A stretch of 64,000 bases of DNA from Engelhardtia mirabilis. GTDB lineage: Bacteria; Planctomycetota; UBA1135; GCA-002686595. A program made the translations under genes and the position numbers. The notes under the pieces were generated by a model. That model saw nothing but the letters and a program-made list of their open reading frames with translations, was not told where the DNA came from and searched no databases. Shown here in pieces: positions 36,096 to 45,279 of this stretch. Numbering within the stretch: position 1 is the first letter of the stretch; each line of letters opens with the position of its first letter. The stretch lies in NCBI RefSeq assembly GCF_007748095.1, contig NZ_CP036287.1, positions 248,001-312,000 on the forward strand. The letters run 5' to 3'.

Positions 36096-36863
36096 ATGAG
36101 CAACCTCACCCCCGTCGTTTTCGTTTCCCACGGCGCGCCGAGCCTGGCCCTCGACTCCGTGATGGGCGCTGACTTCGCCCGCTGGGGCCGGGCCCTGGGC
36201 GAGCCCACCGCGATCGTGGTCGTCTCCGCCCATTGGGAGCGCTCGCCGGCCACGGTCGGAACGCTCGAGGGCCGAGGCCTGCTGTATGACTTCGGCGGCT
36301 TCGACCCCTCCCTGCGGCGGGTCGAGTACCCGGCTCCCGGTGCGCCCGAGCTCGCCGCGCGCGTGGCCGACCTGCTCGGCGGTGTCCGCAACGAGCCCAC
36401 ACGATCCTGGGACCACGGGGTCTGGGTGCCCCTGGTCCACATGTTCCCGGCCGCGACGGTGCCCCTATTGCAGGTCTCCCTGCCCGGCGCCGCCGGTCCG
36501 CGCGCCGTGTACGACCTCGGCCGCGCCCTCGCACCCCTGCGCCAGGAAGGCGTGCTGCTGATGGGCAGCGGCGGCATGGTCCACAACCTGGCGCGGCTGG
36601 ACTGGACGCACGGCTCGCCGCCGCCGAGTTGGGCCGTGGAGTTCGACCAGTGGGCCCGCGCGGCAATCGAGGGCGGCGACCTGGAGGGCCTTCTGCACTA
36701 CCGCGAGCGGGCTCCGGCCGCGGACCTGGCCCACCCCAGCGCCGAGCACTTCCTGCCCCTCCTGTTCGCCGTCGGCGCCGCCGGCCCGGGCGCTCTAGCG
36801 ACCTATCCGGCCCGTGGCTTCGAGTACGGCTCCCTGGCGCGCACGTCGGTCGAGCTGGCCTGA
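36096..36863 (+). CDS. LigB-type extradiol ring-cleavage dioxygenase (YgiD/DODA-like)
   Basis: 255 residues from ATG at 36096; GTG at 36081 is an in-frame alternative. Class III extradiol dioxygenase marks: VVFVSHGAPSLALDS (metal His12), IVVVSAHWERS (His46), WDHGVWVPLVHMFP and LLMGSGGMVHNL. E. coli YgiD and plant DOPA dioxygenase share this set and bind zinc or iron; they open catechol rings such as L-DOPA. Next to a MarR regulator and DoxX, a role in removing catechols or quinols is likely (inference). Confidence 0.9.
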   Translation: MSNLTPVVFVSHGAPSLALDSVMGADFARWGRALGEPTAIVVVSAHWERSPATVGTLEGRGLLYDFGGFDPSLRRVEYPAPGAPELAARVADLLGGVRNEPTRSWDHGVWVPLVHMFPAATVPLLQVSLPGAAGPRAVYDLGRALAPLRQEGVLLMGSGGMVHNLARLDWTHGSPPPSWAVEFDQWARAAIEGGDLEGLLHYRERAPAADLAHPSAEHFLPLLFAVGAAGPGALATYPARGFEYGSLARTSVELA

Positions 36864-36949
36864 GGGAAGTCGATCTGGCTCCAGGTGGCGATCGCCGGCG
36901 GTCGATGCCGCCCTTCGGCCCCGCCCACCCCGATCCTCCGGACCCCCCG

Positions 36950-38911
36950 ATGTCCCACTCGACTCGCCCTGCGATCCTCGCCCTCTCGTTGCTCCTGACC
37001 GCCTGCTCGGGGAGTGACGAGCCGTCGCCGGCGGCCCCCGCGACGGCCACGACCGCCGTGAAGCTCGCTTCGAGTCCCGAAGTGGTGGTCGAGCGCTACA
37101 TCGACGCGATCCAGCGCGGCGACGAGGCCGCGGCCTACGCGTGCATGACGCCTGCCGCCGCCGATGCGATCGCCTCGGACGACACCTTGGCCATGGAGAG
37201 CGCCGATCTGGAGCTCTTCGAGCTGGGTCTGGGTGAGATCGACGGAGAACGCGCCGTGGTGCCCGCGACCCTGATCGAGGGCGGCGACGAGCGCCAGATC
37301 ACGGTCCTGTTGCGCGAAGTCGACGGCGCGTGGCTCGTCTACGGACTCGGCATGCCGGTGGGCGACGACTTCCTCGAGTTCGACCTCGAACGCCTGGACA
37401 ACCTGTTCGAGGAGGTCGGGCAGACCTTCGTCGAGGAGATCGGCCAGGGCCTGGCGGAGGAGATGAACAAGGCCTTCGCCGAGGCGCAGTCGGCTTGGGA
37501 GCAGGGCGGGACCCTCGACGAGATCGCCCGGGCGCGCGCGGACTTCGAGGCCCTCGCCGCCGTCAGCGAAGCCGAGCACGACGCCGCCTGGCGCGTCGAC
37601 GTCGCGGCCGCCGGTCGCCCGGCGCGCGAGGTCCTGATCGAGCTGCTCGCGGGCACCGGCTTGGAGCTCGACGCGGGCTCGGTGTCCGCGGCCCTCGCCG
37701 CCGAGGTCGACCTGACCCTCGCCGGCGTCTCGCGGCCCGAGGCCATCGAGCGTCTGGCCCAGGAGCTGGACCTGCACCCCCTGTGGCCCGAGACCACACA
37801 ACTGGCCTGGTTCGGCGACGAGACGCCGACTCCGGCCTTGAGCTTCGCCCGCGGCCCCCGGCCCCTTCCGGCCGTGTTCGCCGGCCCCTTCCTGGTCGAG
37901 GTCTCCGAGCTGATCGAGAACTCGCCCCAGCCCACCGGGCGCCTGACCCTGACCGTGCGCGGCCTGGGCCTGGCGCCCGCCGTGCTGGCCTTCCAGACCG
38001 AGATGGCCGAGGTCCTCGCCGTCGATCAGGTCCGCAGCGCGGCGGGCGAAGCCCTGGTCGACGAGGACGTCCAGCACCTGTCGACGCCGTCGGTCCAAGG
38101 CGGCTACTTCGTCTACGCCTTCGAGCAGGACCTGACCGGCCTGCTGAGCTCGGTCGAGTCGATCGAGACGGTCACCGGCGCCGTGCGGCTGAGCCTGCCG
38201 AGCCGCATCGAGGCCGTGGCCTGGCAGCGCTCCGACGCGGAGCCGCGCGAGCTCGAGGCGGGCACCCTCAGTCTGTCCGACTGGGGCGAGACGGTCAGCT
38301 TCGAGCTGAACGGCCCGGGTGCCCAGGACCTGCGCGTGCTCAGCTCCCCCCGCCGCGCGGACGGCAGCCCGCTCGGCACGCGCTTCGCCAACGCCTGGGG
38401 CTGGGGCGAACAGATGGAGATCAGCCTCGACTGCCCCGAGGCCCCCGACACGGTCGACCTCAAGGTCTGCGGCACCACCGAGGTGCGCTACCCCTTCAGC
38501 CTGCCGCCGATCCCCCTGCGCGACTTCGCCGCCCGTCCCGCGCAGTTCGAGACCCTGAGCTTCGAGGGCCCCGCCCCGATCGCCGTCGAGTTGACCGGAG
38601 ACCTCGTCTTCGAGAACGGCATGGCCGACGCGCCCCTGCGGATCACCAACCACTGCAACAAGGTCGTCGTCAGCGCCCAGGTCCTGTTCGTCTACCTGGA
38701 CGCCGCCGGCCAGGAACTCGAAGACTTCACCCACAGCCTCACCGGCGAATGGGACTTCGAGTCGGTCGCCACCACCCCCCTCGCCAAGGCCGGCGCCACG
38801 GTCGACCTGACCACCAACGCCGCCTTCGCGCCCGAGCAGACGAACCGCATCCGCTTCGTCGTCCAGAGCGCCGAGTTCGACGACGGCACGGCCTGGGAAG
38901 CGGAGCGCTGA
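36950..38911 (+). CDS. Large lipoprotein of unknown function
   Basis: 653 residues with lipobox LLTAC (Cys19). Residues about 40-135 resemble an NTF2-like or DUF4878-type domain (VVERYIDAIQRGDEAAAYAC, then VLLREVDGAWLVYGLGMP). Residues about 145-205 are helical. Residues about 215-285 resemble a secretin/TonB short N-terminal (STN) domain (REVLIELLAGTGLELDAG, then AALAAEVDLTLAGVSRPEA). The rest is beta-rich, ending in a C-terminal Ig-like region (ENGMADAPLRITNHCNKVVV). It follows the LigB-like gene after 86 bp on the same strand; a separate promoter is possible. The domain guesses are from pattern only. Confidence 0.7.
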   Translation: MSHSTRPAILALSLLLTACSGSDEPSPAAPATATTAVKLASSPEVVVERYIDAIQRGDEAAAYACMTPAAADAIASDDTLAMESADLELFELGLGEIDGERAVVPATLIEGGDERQITVLLREVDGAWLVYGLGMPVGDDFLEFDLERLDNLFEEVGQTFVEEIGQGLAEEMNKAFAEAQSAWEQGGTLDEIARARADFEALAAVSEAEHDAAWRVDVAAAGRPAREVLIELLAGTGLELDAGSVSAALAAEVDLTLAGVSRPEAIERLAQELDLHPLWPETTQLAWFGDETPTPALSFARGPRPLPAVFAGPFLVEVSELIENSPQPTGRLTLTVRGLGLAPAVLAFQTEMAEVLAVDQVRSAAGEALVDEDVQHLSTPSVQGGYFVYAFEQDLTGLLSSVESIETVTGAVRLSLPSRIEAVAWQRSDAEPRELEAGTLSLSDWGETVSFELNGPGAQDLRVLSSPRRADGSPLGTRFANAWGWGEQMEISLDCPEAPDTVDLKVCGTTEVRYPFSLPPIPLRDFAARPAQFETLSFEGPAPIAVELTGDLVFENGMADAPLRITNHCNKVVVSAQVLFVYLDAAGQELEDFTHSLTGEWDFESVATTPLAKAGATVDLTTNAAFAPEQTNRIRFVVQSAEFDDGTAWEAER

Positions 38912-38994
38912 GCGCGGCGGCGAGGCCCGCGTTGCCCCCGCGGCTCACGCGGCTGCACTGACGACGCTGGCTGCGGGCCCTGGGCGACACGGCC

Positions 38995-39099
38995 ACCCAT
39001 GACGCCACCGACCCCAGCCAAGTGCCCAAACGTCCGGGCTCCATCGGCATGGCCAAACCAGGCTCTCGGCTGGCTCCGAAGACCCGACCACCTCTGTCC
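38995..39099 (+). repeat. Island-edge repeat, copy C1
   Basis: About 100 bp, with the core CTGGCTCCGAAGACCCGACC followed by ACCTCT. It is direct to C3 (45177-45279) and inverted to C2 (45009-45110). The right end coincides with the abrupt loss of similarity of the ISL3 relic to intact transposases, so the repeat appears to have cut the relic. Confidence 0.7.
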
Positions 39100-40197
39100 G
39101 ACCGTTGCTCGACCGCGTTCGGACGTACTCGAGGATCCCGTGGAGATGACGCTCGACCGTCTTCGCAGCGCGCGCGAAGGCCGGGAGCCCGCTCGCCTTC
39201 GCGTCAACGATCCAGCTCTCGAGTCGTTTGCGTGCGACGTTGATCTAACGTCCACCGAGGATCGCGGCGAACGACTCCTTGAGCATGTGCCCGCGAAAGA
39301 TGGTTTGGTTCGCCTGCTCGAGTTCGGCGAGGGTCTGGTGGACTGCGTCGGTCAAGTTCCATGGGCTCTTGAGGAGGGCGTATCGGGTGCCCTTGAGCGC
39401 CCGTTTCCCATCCTCCGTCTCGGCCGCACGGACCTCGGCACGGCGGGTCTCGTCGAGGGCGTCCTGGACGAGGCGCTGGACGTGGAAGCGATCGAAGATC
39501 AGACGTGCGTGCGGCACGGCTTCGGTCACGGCGGCGATGTACGCCCTGGATAGGTCGATCGTCACGCTCTCGAGCGCAGCGCAGCGTTCTTCGCCCAGAT
39601 CCTCGAAAAAGCGACGAAGCGTGGCAGCGCTCTTCCCTCTGGACGACCACACCACGACACCGTGCTCATGATCGACGACGACGGTGACGTACTCGTGATG
39701 CCTGCGGTAGCTGAGCTCGTCGATCCCGATGTGCTTCAAGCCGTCGAGTCGATCGCCCAAGCCATCGAGTTTCCGCACGACGACGCGGCTGATGATGGCT
39801 CCCACCGTCCGCCAGGAGACGCGCAGGAACTTCGAGACCATCGTCTTGCTGCACTGCTGCGCGAGGAACGCCGTCCGCTACTCGAAACTGCGGGTGAAGT
39901 TGCTGCTGGGCTCGGCCCAGGACATCTGCTCGGTCTTCACACCTCGACAGGACTCGCAGTGAACTCGCCGGATCGCGTACTCGAGGTAGACCTTCATCCC
40001 GGCGATGTCCAGGTGGCGCCAGCGGCGGAGACGACGATCCTTGACCTTCCTGACGGGGCGGTCGCACTCGCCGCAGCGAGGGCGCCTACGTCCATCCGGG
40101 GCGACCTCGACGACGACCCCGAGATCCTCGAAGTGGAAGCCCGGACGATGAGGCGCTGGATGGCGAGCAGAACACGGAGTAGGGTCGTGGCGCGCAT
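39100..40197 (-). pseudogene. Decayed ISL3-family transposase, relic 1
   Basis: Reading leftward from ATG at 40197, MRATTLLRVLLAIQRLIVR is intact, then one base is missing near 40141. The frame resumes as FHFEDLGVVVEVAPDGRRRP with the zinc-finger part CGECDRPVRKVKDRR and YAIRRVHCESCRGVKTEQMS. An in-frame TAG interrupts at 39880-39878 (after NFTRSFE), then HTH and DDE regions follow (IGIDELSYRRHHEYVTVVVD, DLSRAYIAAV, LIFDRFHVQRLV). A second TAG at 39247-39245 comes before INVARKRLESWIVDAKASGL. Similarity ends at NGRTE, where repeat C1 begins. This is an ISL3 transposase with a frameshift, two nonsense codons and a lost C-terminus; it is certainly inactive. Confidence 0.88.
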
Positions 40198-40329
40198 GAC
40201 GGGGTCCCGGATGAGGACGTATGACACCCCGAGTCTGGCGTCCTCGTCGTGCGCATCAACCGATCACCCCTAAACTCCGCGCAACGACATCCAATCGCTG
40301 GGTTCCTCCTCGAGCGCGCCCCGGGGGCT

Positions 40330-40884
40330 TCCACTAAAGGTGCAGTAGAGCCCGACAAGTTCCATGTCGCGAAGTACCTCGGCGACGCCGTCGACAAGGT
40401 CAGACGAGAGGAGCAGCGCAGCCAGTTCGCTGAGGGTGATCGCTCGCTGGTAAGGACCAAGCATAGATGGCTACGCAATCCTGAGAGCATGGAGAAGGAC
40501 GAGAGCACCTTCTTCGTACGGATGAAACGAATCGCTGTGCGGACATCCCGAGCGTGGGCTCTGAAGGAGCACGCCATGTTTCTCTGGCACTACTCCTCCC
40601 GCGCCCGGGCTCGGAAGGGCTGGCGAGCCCGGATCTCCTGGGCCAGACGATCTCGGCTGGAACCGATGAAGCGCGTCGCCGCGACCATCGCCAAGCACCT
40701 GGAAGGGATCATCAACGCCGTCGTCCTCGGTGCCACCAACGCCGCCTCGGAGTCGATCAACGCGCGGATCCAGCGCGTGAAGCGGATGGCCTCCGGCTTT
40801 CGCAACCGTGAACGCTTCCGCAACGCCATCTACTTCCACCTTGGCGGGCTCGACCTCGATCCCGCTACCCACACGAGATCCTGA
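40330..40884 (+). pseudogene. ISL3-family transposase C-terminal fragment, relic 2
   Basis: The frame carries only the C-terminal half of an ISL3 transposase: AVEPDKFHVAKYLGDAVDKV (second catalytic Asp region), KHRWLRNPESM, AWALKEHAMFLWHYSSRARA and the end TNAASESINARIQRVKRMAS, then RNRERFRNAIYFHLGGLDLD with the last catalytic Glu. The N-terminal DNA-binding part and the first Asp are absent. Being on the opposite strand and from a different ISL3 subgroup, it is not the missing end of relic 1. Its stop codon lies 7 bp before the ATG of the nuclease-STAND gene, so transcription from upstream could run into that gene. Confidence 0.88.
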
Positions 40885-40891
40885 AGCACCC

Positions 40892-43800
40892 ATGACGAAG
40901 AGTACAGACGAAATGGCTGACCCGGAAGCCACAGGCATGGAGGCTCTCTTCTCCTCGAGGTTCCATGGAGCGGCCAACATCCGTGGAATCCGCTATCAGA
41001 TCATCTACTCGGTTCTCCGTGCTCTGAATCTCAGAGAAGAGCGCAATGCTTCGGTTCGCCTAGAAGGCATCGAGGATGTCGATCTGATCGGATTCTATGC
41101 TTCAAACGAGTATGTCCAGGTGAAGAGCGCCAGCACGCCCTGGTCGTGGGCGCGACTGAAAGGGCCCGTGGAGGGATTCTTGAAGGCGCTCCGCACGAAT
41201 CAGGACTGTCGCTTTCGCCTGGCTGTCAACTTCGAGCTTCAAAAGGACATCGGCCGCCTTGCTTCGCACTCGGACCTCAAGGCGCAAGAGAAGAAGCGTA
41301 TTGCTAAAAAGTTTCGAAAGCTCTGCACTTCGGTCGGCGGGTCAGAGCAGGAAGCCGATGTCTTGATCGAAAGGATTTCGATTGAGTCCATCCCTATCGA
41401 TCAAGTGGAGCAGGATGCGCGCGCTGCGATCACCGATGCATTCGGCCTTGGGGGAGCGGGCGTAAGCACCTACATGTACGTTCTCGTCTCTAGGTTCCTC
41501 GAGTGGGCAGGCGATCGAGAGGAGGTCTCCTGGCAACGGATCGAGCAAGTCAGAAGCGAAACCGGGGAAGCGCTAGCCAGGGAAGAGCAATTCCAGGCGT
41601 ATGGCTCAACATTGATCGACTTGCCCTCCTGGGAGCCGGATGCCTTGGCGTCGGACTTCTTCGAGGCGAAGCAAACAAGGCCGGGTCACGTCGCGGCTGG
41701 ACTGGACGTGAGGCGCCCAATCTGGCTTGAACGTATGGGCAAAGCGTTGGCAGCTTCGAAGGTCTGCGTCCTTCGGGCTTCTAGCGGGCAAGGAAAGTCG
41801 ACTCTGCTGTATCGCTTCGCAATTGAGAACTGGCCCCGAAGGCACACGTTCATCGTGCAGTCCGCGGAGACGGAAGAGCAGGCGGGTCAAATCGTTGCCT
41901 TCGTGCGACATCGCGTAGATGTAGGCCTCCCGGTCTTCTTGTTCCTCGACAATGCAGGGTGGTCGACCCGTTGCTGGCCCACGATCGCAAGAGCCTGTTC
42001 CAGCCTCGGTGCGCCACTGCTTGTCTCAACTAGAACCGAGGACTGGCACCGATTCGCGCGAGAGACAGCAACCGTTTACGAAATCCTCGAACCGGGGCTC
42101 GCGGTGGACGAGGCAATAGCGATCCATGGTGTGTTCGGCCAACAGGGTCGACTCCACCCGAGCGTTGTATCGGCGGAGTGGGCGGTTGAAAGGACAGGCG
42201 AGCCACTGCTCCTCATTGAGTTTGTCTACCTGCTGACACACGGCCAGATGCTCGAAGACAGGCTGCGTGAGCAGATCAGGGAGATCACTAGGCAGAACGA
42301 AGATCGAGCGAAGGTGGAGGTTGTCAGGCGGGTAGCAGTCGCCAGTGTGCTGGGGGCGCCTGTACGCACGAAGGAGCTACTCTCGACGATCCCCCTGAGG
42401 GATGATCCCCAACAGGTATTGACGTCGCTATCGGAGGAGTACCTGACGATCAACGAGGGGCACCTGGTGGGCCTCCATTGGGTCAGATCCAATCACCTAG
42501 TGACAATTCTCCATGAAGGTGGGTTGTCTACTGACGATACGGTTCTGTCTGTTCTGGACGCGGTCCCTGACGAAGCGGTTCGGGACTTTGTGGCCAATGC
42601 GCTGTCGCGGGCTGATGCTGACCACAAGAAGCTTCTGGCCCATCTATCTGATGCATGCGAGGCAAGCTCGCTGTGGCGCGTACTTCGGTACGTTAGGGGA
42701 GCATTTGATGCGGGAGAACGCTCCTTCTTCGAGTCGCACCGGGGCTTGTTCTTGGAGGCGTACGATGCGCTCGGAAACGCGGGACCAATGCTCCTCAGCA
42801 CGAAGGTGCTCCCGTCGCTACATCTTGACACCGTCGACAGGATGGCCGCACTACTTGGCGAGAAAGCACCCGGGTTTGAGAAGCTAAGAGAGATCGCCGC
42901 CAAGTTCACAGGCAAGCCTCGAGGAAGGGAGTACTGCAGTGCGCTCCTCACGAACGGCAAGATCAATCGCAAGGAAATCACCGAGATGTCCATTGCGGAG
43001 GTTGGGGAGCTCCTCGACTGGATAACGTTCTGCCGCTTGCAATTCGAGCAGTGGGATGAGTTTCGTCGACACGTTATAGACAGCGACCGGTTGTGGTCGC
43101 TCCCGTTTAAGGATGTTTGCCGAATCCTCCAGGGCATCTATCGCTACGACCGGAGTGCATACGAGCGGATCGTGGACGAGGCGGGGCAAGAGCTGATTGG
43201 ATACCTGCAACTACATACGGACAGCATTTCAATCGAAATCGACACGGATAATGTCCTAACTTCGGTTTACATAGTCGATCCGGAGGATGCATCCGACGGA
43301 GGTAACGAGCAGGCAGTGTCCCGCCTCACCGCACTACGCACCGCACTCCCCGACTGCAGTCGTTATGACGCCCAAGGCATCTGGTTGCTACCGATGGGGC
43401 TTGAGCCGAGCGTTCGCAACTCTGACAAGCAGATTCCTCCAGAGAGCCTGCCGGCTCGCAGCGATGTCCTCAGAAACTCGGCGTGGCGTAAGACGGTTGA
43501 AGGCGCATTCCTGCCAGACAGCTTTTATGTCTTTCAACAGCGCTGGTCGTATCTCAGGCGAGAATCGCTCCGGTTCTTATCTGTGATCGTCTCAGGCCTT
43601 GAGCGGGCGCTCACAGGTCGGCCCGAAGACGCCACGGGACTCGAGGGAGGCGCCCTCTCAGCCCGGGTAGTTAGGGGCCTATCACGCCTGCCGGATCCTC
43701 CACCTCAAGCTCCGGCCTCCATTGGGACCGCTGTGGGCGAGGGGCCGCGAAAGTGGGCAGCGTCTCTGCAGAACTTCACCTCTCAGGTGGGAACGTTCAC

Positions 43801-44809
43801 CAACAACCCGACGAAGAAGGAGATTGGACGGCTAGCAGCGCACAACTTCCGCGACGCGATGGAACACCTACCTGCGATGCAGGCAGCCTTTGATCAAGTA
43901 TTTGCGATCTCGCCTGACTACTTCGATGCAAGGGAATTGAATCACGAAGAGAGCCGTATCTACGGGCTCATGGAAGAACTCCTTGACCCATGGCTGCTAG
44001 ACCCCCTCACCGTCGCTCAGCGTGATATCTATAAGTACGTCCGGCGAAAGCGTGCAGACTCTCTGCGTAGCGAGTTGAGCAAGCTGAAAGAGGCGGTCGG
44101 TGCTCTGCCGCAGGAGGGAATCGAGGTTACTTTGCCCTCGAAGTTCTGCTGTCGGCACCCGCTTGTCTACGTTCCGCTTGGGTTCAGCGTAGCTGAGCCC
44201 CTTGCGATGGAGGCTGAGCTGGAAGCCGTCCTTCAAAGGCTGATCGGGGTCAGCGACCTTGGGGACTTCTTCTGTCTTTTACCTCTGGTCGACGGGAATC
44301 GGTTCCTTGCAGAGGGCTTCGTTCTTCCGACGTCGGATCTACCGGATATCGCTGCCGGTAGCTTTGACCGTTGGGAGATCTTGGTGCCACGTGAGCTTCC
44401 AGTGGGGGTGCTGGAGTGTCTTCCCGTGTTGGACGTCGTTCCCGACCCCCGCGTTCAGTTTCGGGATTCCAGCATAGGGTTGATCTGCTCAATCGAAGTT
44501 GCTTGTAGGTATGCCGAGCTTGTTGACGGCATTGGAGACACAACTGAAGCAGAGCGGGAGCTTCGGGAGCGGCATCTGCAACGAGTTTTCAGCCACAGAG
44601 ACGCAGCCAAGACGTCGGCGAGATCCACAAAGGAGATGTTGATTTCCGGGCCTTTGTCGGAGTCTTCGCCCGCTTACCGGGATCTCATCGCTCAGCTAGA
44701 TCTGATCGCGGACGGATCCTGGAGCGACGCAGAACGACTACTGGACGACGCTGGGGAGTCATTCGCACAACTAGTCAAGGCAGCCCTTGACGAGTCGCCC
44801 CGTCAATAG
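40892..44809 (+). CDS. Avs-like single-protein defence candidate: Cap4/DUF4297-like nuclease + STAND NTPase + unknown sensor region
   Basis: 1305 residues from ATG at 40892; in-frame ATGs at 40913 and 40937 are alternatives and no strong Shine-Dalgarno is seen. Residues about 25-220 match the DUF4297/Cap4 dsDNA-nuclease pattern: GAANIRGIRYQIIYSVLRAL, then LEGIEDVDL with Glu58, Asp62 and Asp64, and YVQVKSA with Gln76-x-Lys78 as the PD-(D/E)xK core. Residues about 275-545 are a P-loop STAND-like NTPase: Walker A ASSGQGKST (Lys302), Walker B VFLFLDNAG (Asp353), sensor-like STRTEDW (about 379-385), then a helical/winged-helix part. Residues 550-1305 match nothing I know; helical at first (to about 770), then mixed. 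Inference: the C-terminus senses a phage product, the NTPase oligomerises and the nuclease cuts DNA. The low GC and island setting support transfer. Confidence 0.8.
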   Translation: MTKSTDEMADPEATGMEALFSSRFHGAANIRGIRYQIIYSVLRALNLREERNASVRLEGIEDVDLIGFYASNEYVQVKSASTPWSWARLKGPVEGFLKALRTNQDCRFRLAVNFELQKDIGRLASHSDLKAQEKKRIAKKFRKLCTSVGGSEQEADVLIERISIESIPIDQVEQDARAAITDAFGLGGAGVSTYMYVLVSRFLEWAGDREEVSWQRIEQVRSETGEALAREEQFQAYGSTLIDLPSWEPDALASDFFEAKQTRPGHVAAGLDVRRPIWLERMGKALAASKVCVLRASSGQGKSTLLYRFAIENWPRRHTFIVQSAETEEQAGQIVAFVRHRVDVGLPVFLFLDNAGWSTRCWPTIARACSSLGAPLLVSTRTEDWHRFARETATVYEILEPGLAVDEAIAIHGVFGQQGRLHPSVVSAEWAVERTGEPLLLIEFVYLLTHGQMLEDRLREQIREITRQNEDRAKVEVVRRVAVASVLGAPVRTKELLSTIPLRDDPQQVLTSLSEEYLTINEGHLVGLHWVRSNHLVTILHEGGLSTDDTVLSVLDAVPDEAVRDFVANALSRADADHKKLLAHLSDACEASSLWRVLRYVRGAFDAGERSFFESHRGLFLEAYDALGNAGPMLLSTKVLPSLHLDTVDRMAALLGEKAPGFEKLREIAAKFTGKPRGREYCSALLTNGKINRKEITEMSIAEVGELLDWITFCRLQFEQWDEFRRHVIDSDRLWSLPFKDVCRILQGIYRYDRSAYERIVDEAGQELIGYLQLHTDSISIEIDTDNVLTSVYIVDPEDASDGGNEQAVSRLTALRTALPDCSRYDAQGIWLLPMGLEPSVRNSDKQIPPESLPARSDVLRNSAWRKTVEGAFLPDSFYVFQQRWSYLRRESLRFLSVIVSGLERALTGRPEDATGLEGGALSARVVRGLSRLPDPPPQAPASIGTAVGEGPRKWAASLQNFTSQVGTFTNNPTKKEIGRLAAHNFRDAMEHLPAMQAAFDQVFAISPDYFDARELNHEESRIYGLMEELLDPWLLDPLTVAQRDIYKYVRRKRADSLRSELSKLKEAVGALPQEGIEVTLPSKFCCRHPLVYVPLGFSVAEPLAMEAELEAVLQRLIGVSDLGDFFCLLPLVDGNRFLAEGFVLPTSDLPDIAAGSFDRWEILVPRELPVGVLECLPVLDVVPDPRVQFRDSSIGLICSIEVACRYAELVDGIGDTTEAERELRERHLQRVFSHRDAAKTSARSTKEMLISGPLSESSPAYRDLIAQLDLIADGSWSDAERLLDDAGESFAQLVKAALDESPRQ

Positions 44810-45008
44810 GGGCTGACCCTGGCATCCCATTGGCGCCCAGCTCATCGCGTTCCGAAGTCACGACGAGGCTGCTGGTTGTGCCTATAGCGTCGCGGGCTTG
44901 ACAGCCGCAGCGCTGGGGGCTTCAGGATCTCGTGTGGGTGTCACAGACCGGGGTATCAGGACCACCACGAGTTCGGCCATCCGGGACCACCCGCGGTTCG
45001 GCCAAGCA

Positions 45009-45110
45009 GGACAGAGGTGGTCGGATCTTCGGAGCCAGCTGAGGGCCGGGATTAGCTATGCCGAGGATGCCCGGAGGCTTGGGGACTTGGCTTGGGTCGG
45101 TGGGGTCGTG
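45009..45110 (-). repeat. Island-edge repeat, copy C2 (inverted)
   Basis: The reverse complement aligns with C1 and C3 over about 100 bp. The best-kept core is GGTCGGATCTTCGGAGCCAG (45020-45039), preceded by ACAGAGGT. It forms an inverted pair with C3, 66 bp apart. Confidence 0.7.
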
Positions 45111-45176
45111 ATTGTCGTTGTACTGACAGCGTGCGGAGGCGGTAGGCGGGATCGGGTCCGCGGCTCTGCAACCACC

Positions 45177-45279
45177 CACGACCCAACCAGCTAGTCCAAC
45201 CCCCGTTCCCAAGCCTCCCGACGTCCTCGGCATGGCAGATCCAGGCCCTCAGCTGGCTCCGAAGACCCGACCACCTCTC
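45177..45279 (+). repeat. Island-edge repeat, copy C3
   Basis: Same orientation as C1, about 6.2 kb away. Shared blocks include CCTCGGCATGGC, CTGGCTCCGAAGACCCGACC and ACCTCT. It marks the right limit of the island. Confidence 0.7.

Noticed and set aside
44898..45194. 98-codon frame with a hydrophobic stretch (VVIVVVLTACGG) that looks like a lipobox
   Set aside because: Its first half is translated repeat C2, there is no N-terminal charge before a signal core, and the hydrophobic run is in mid-protein.
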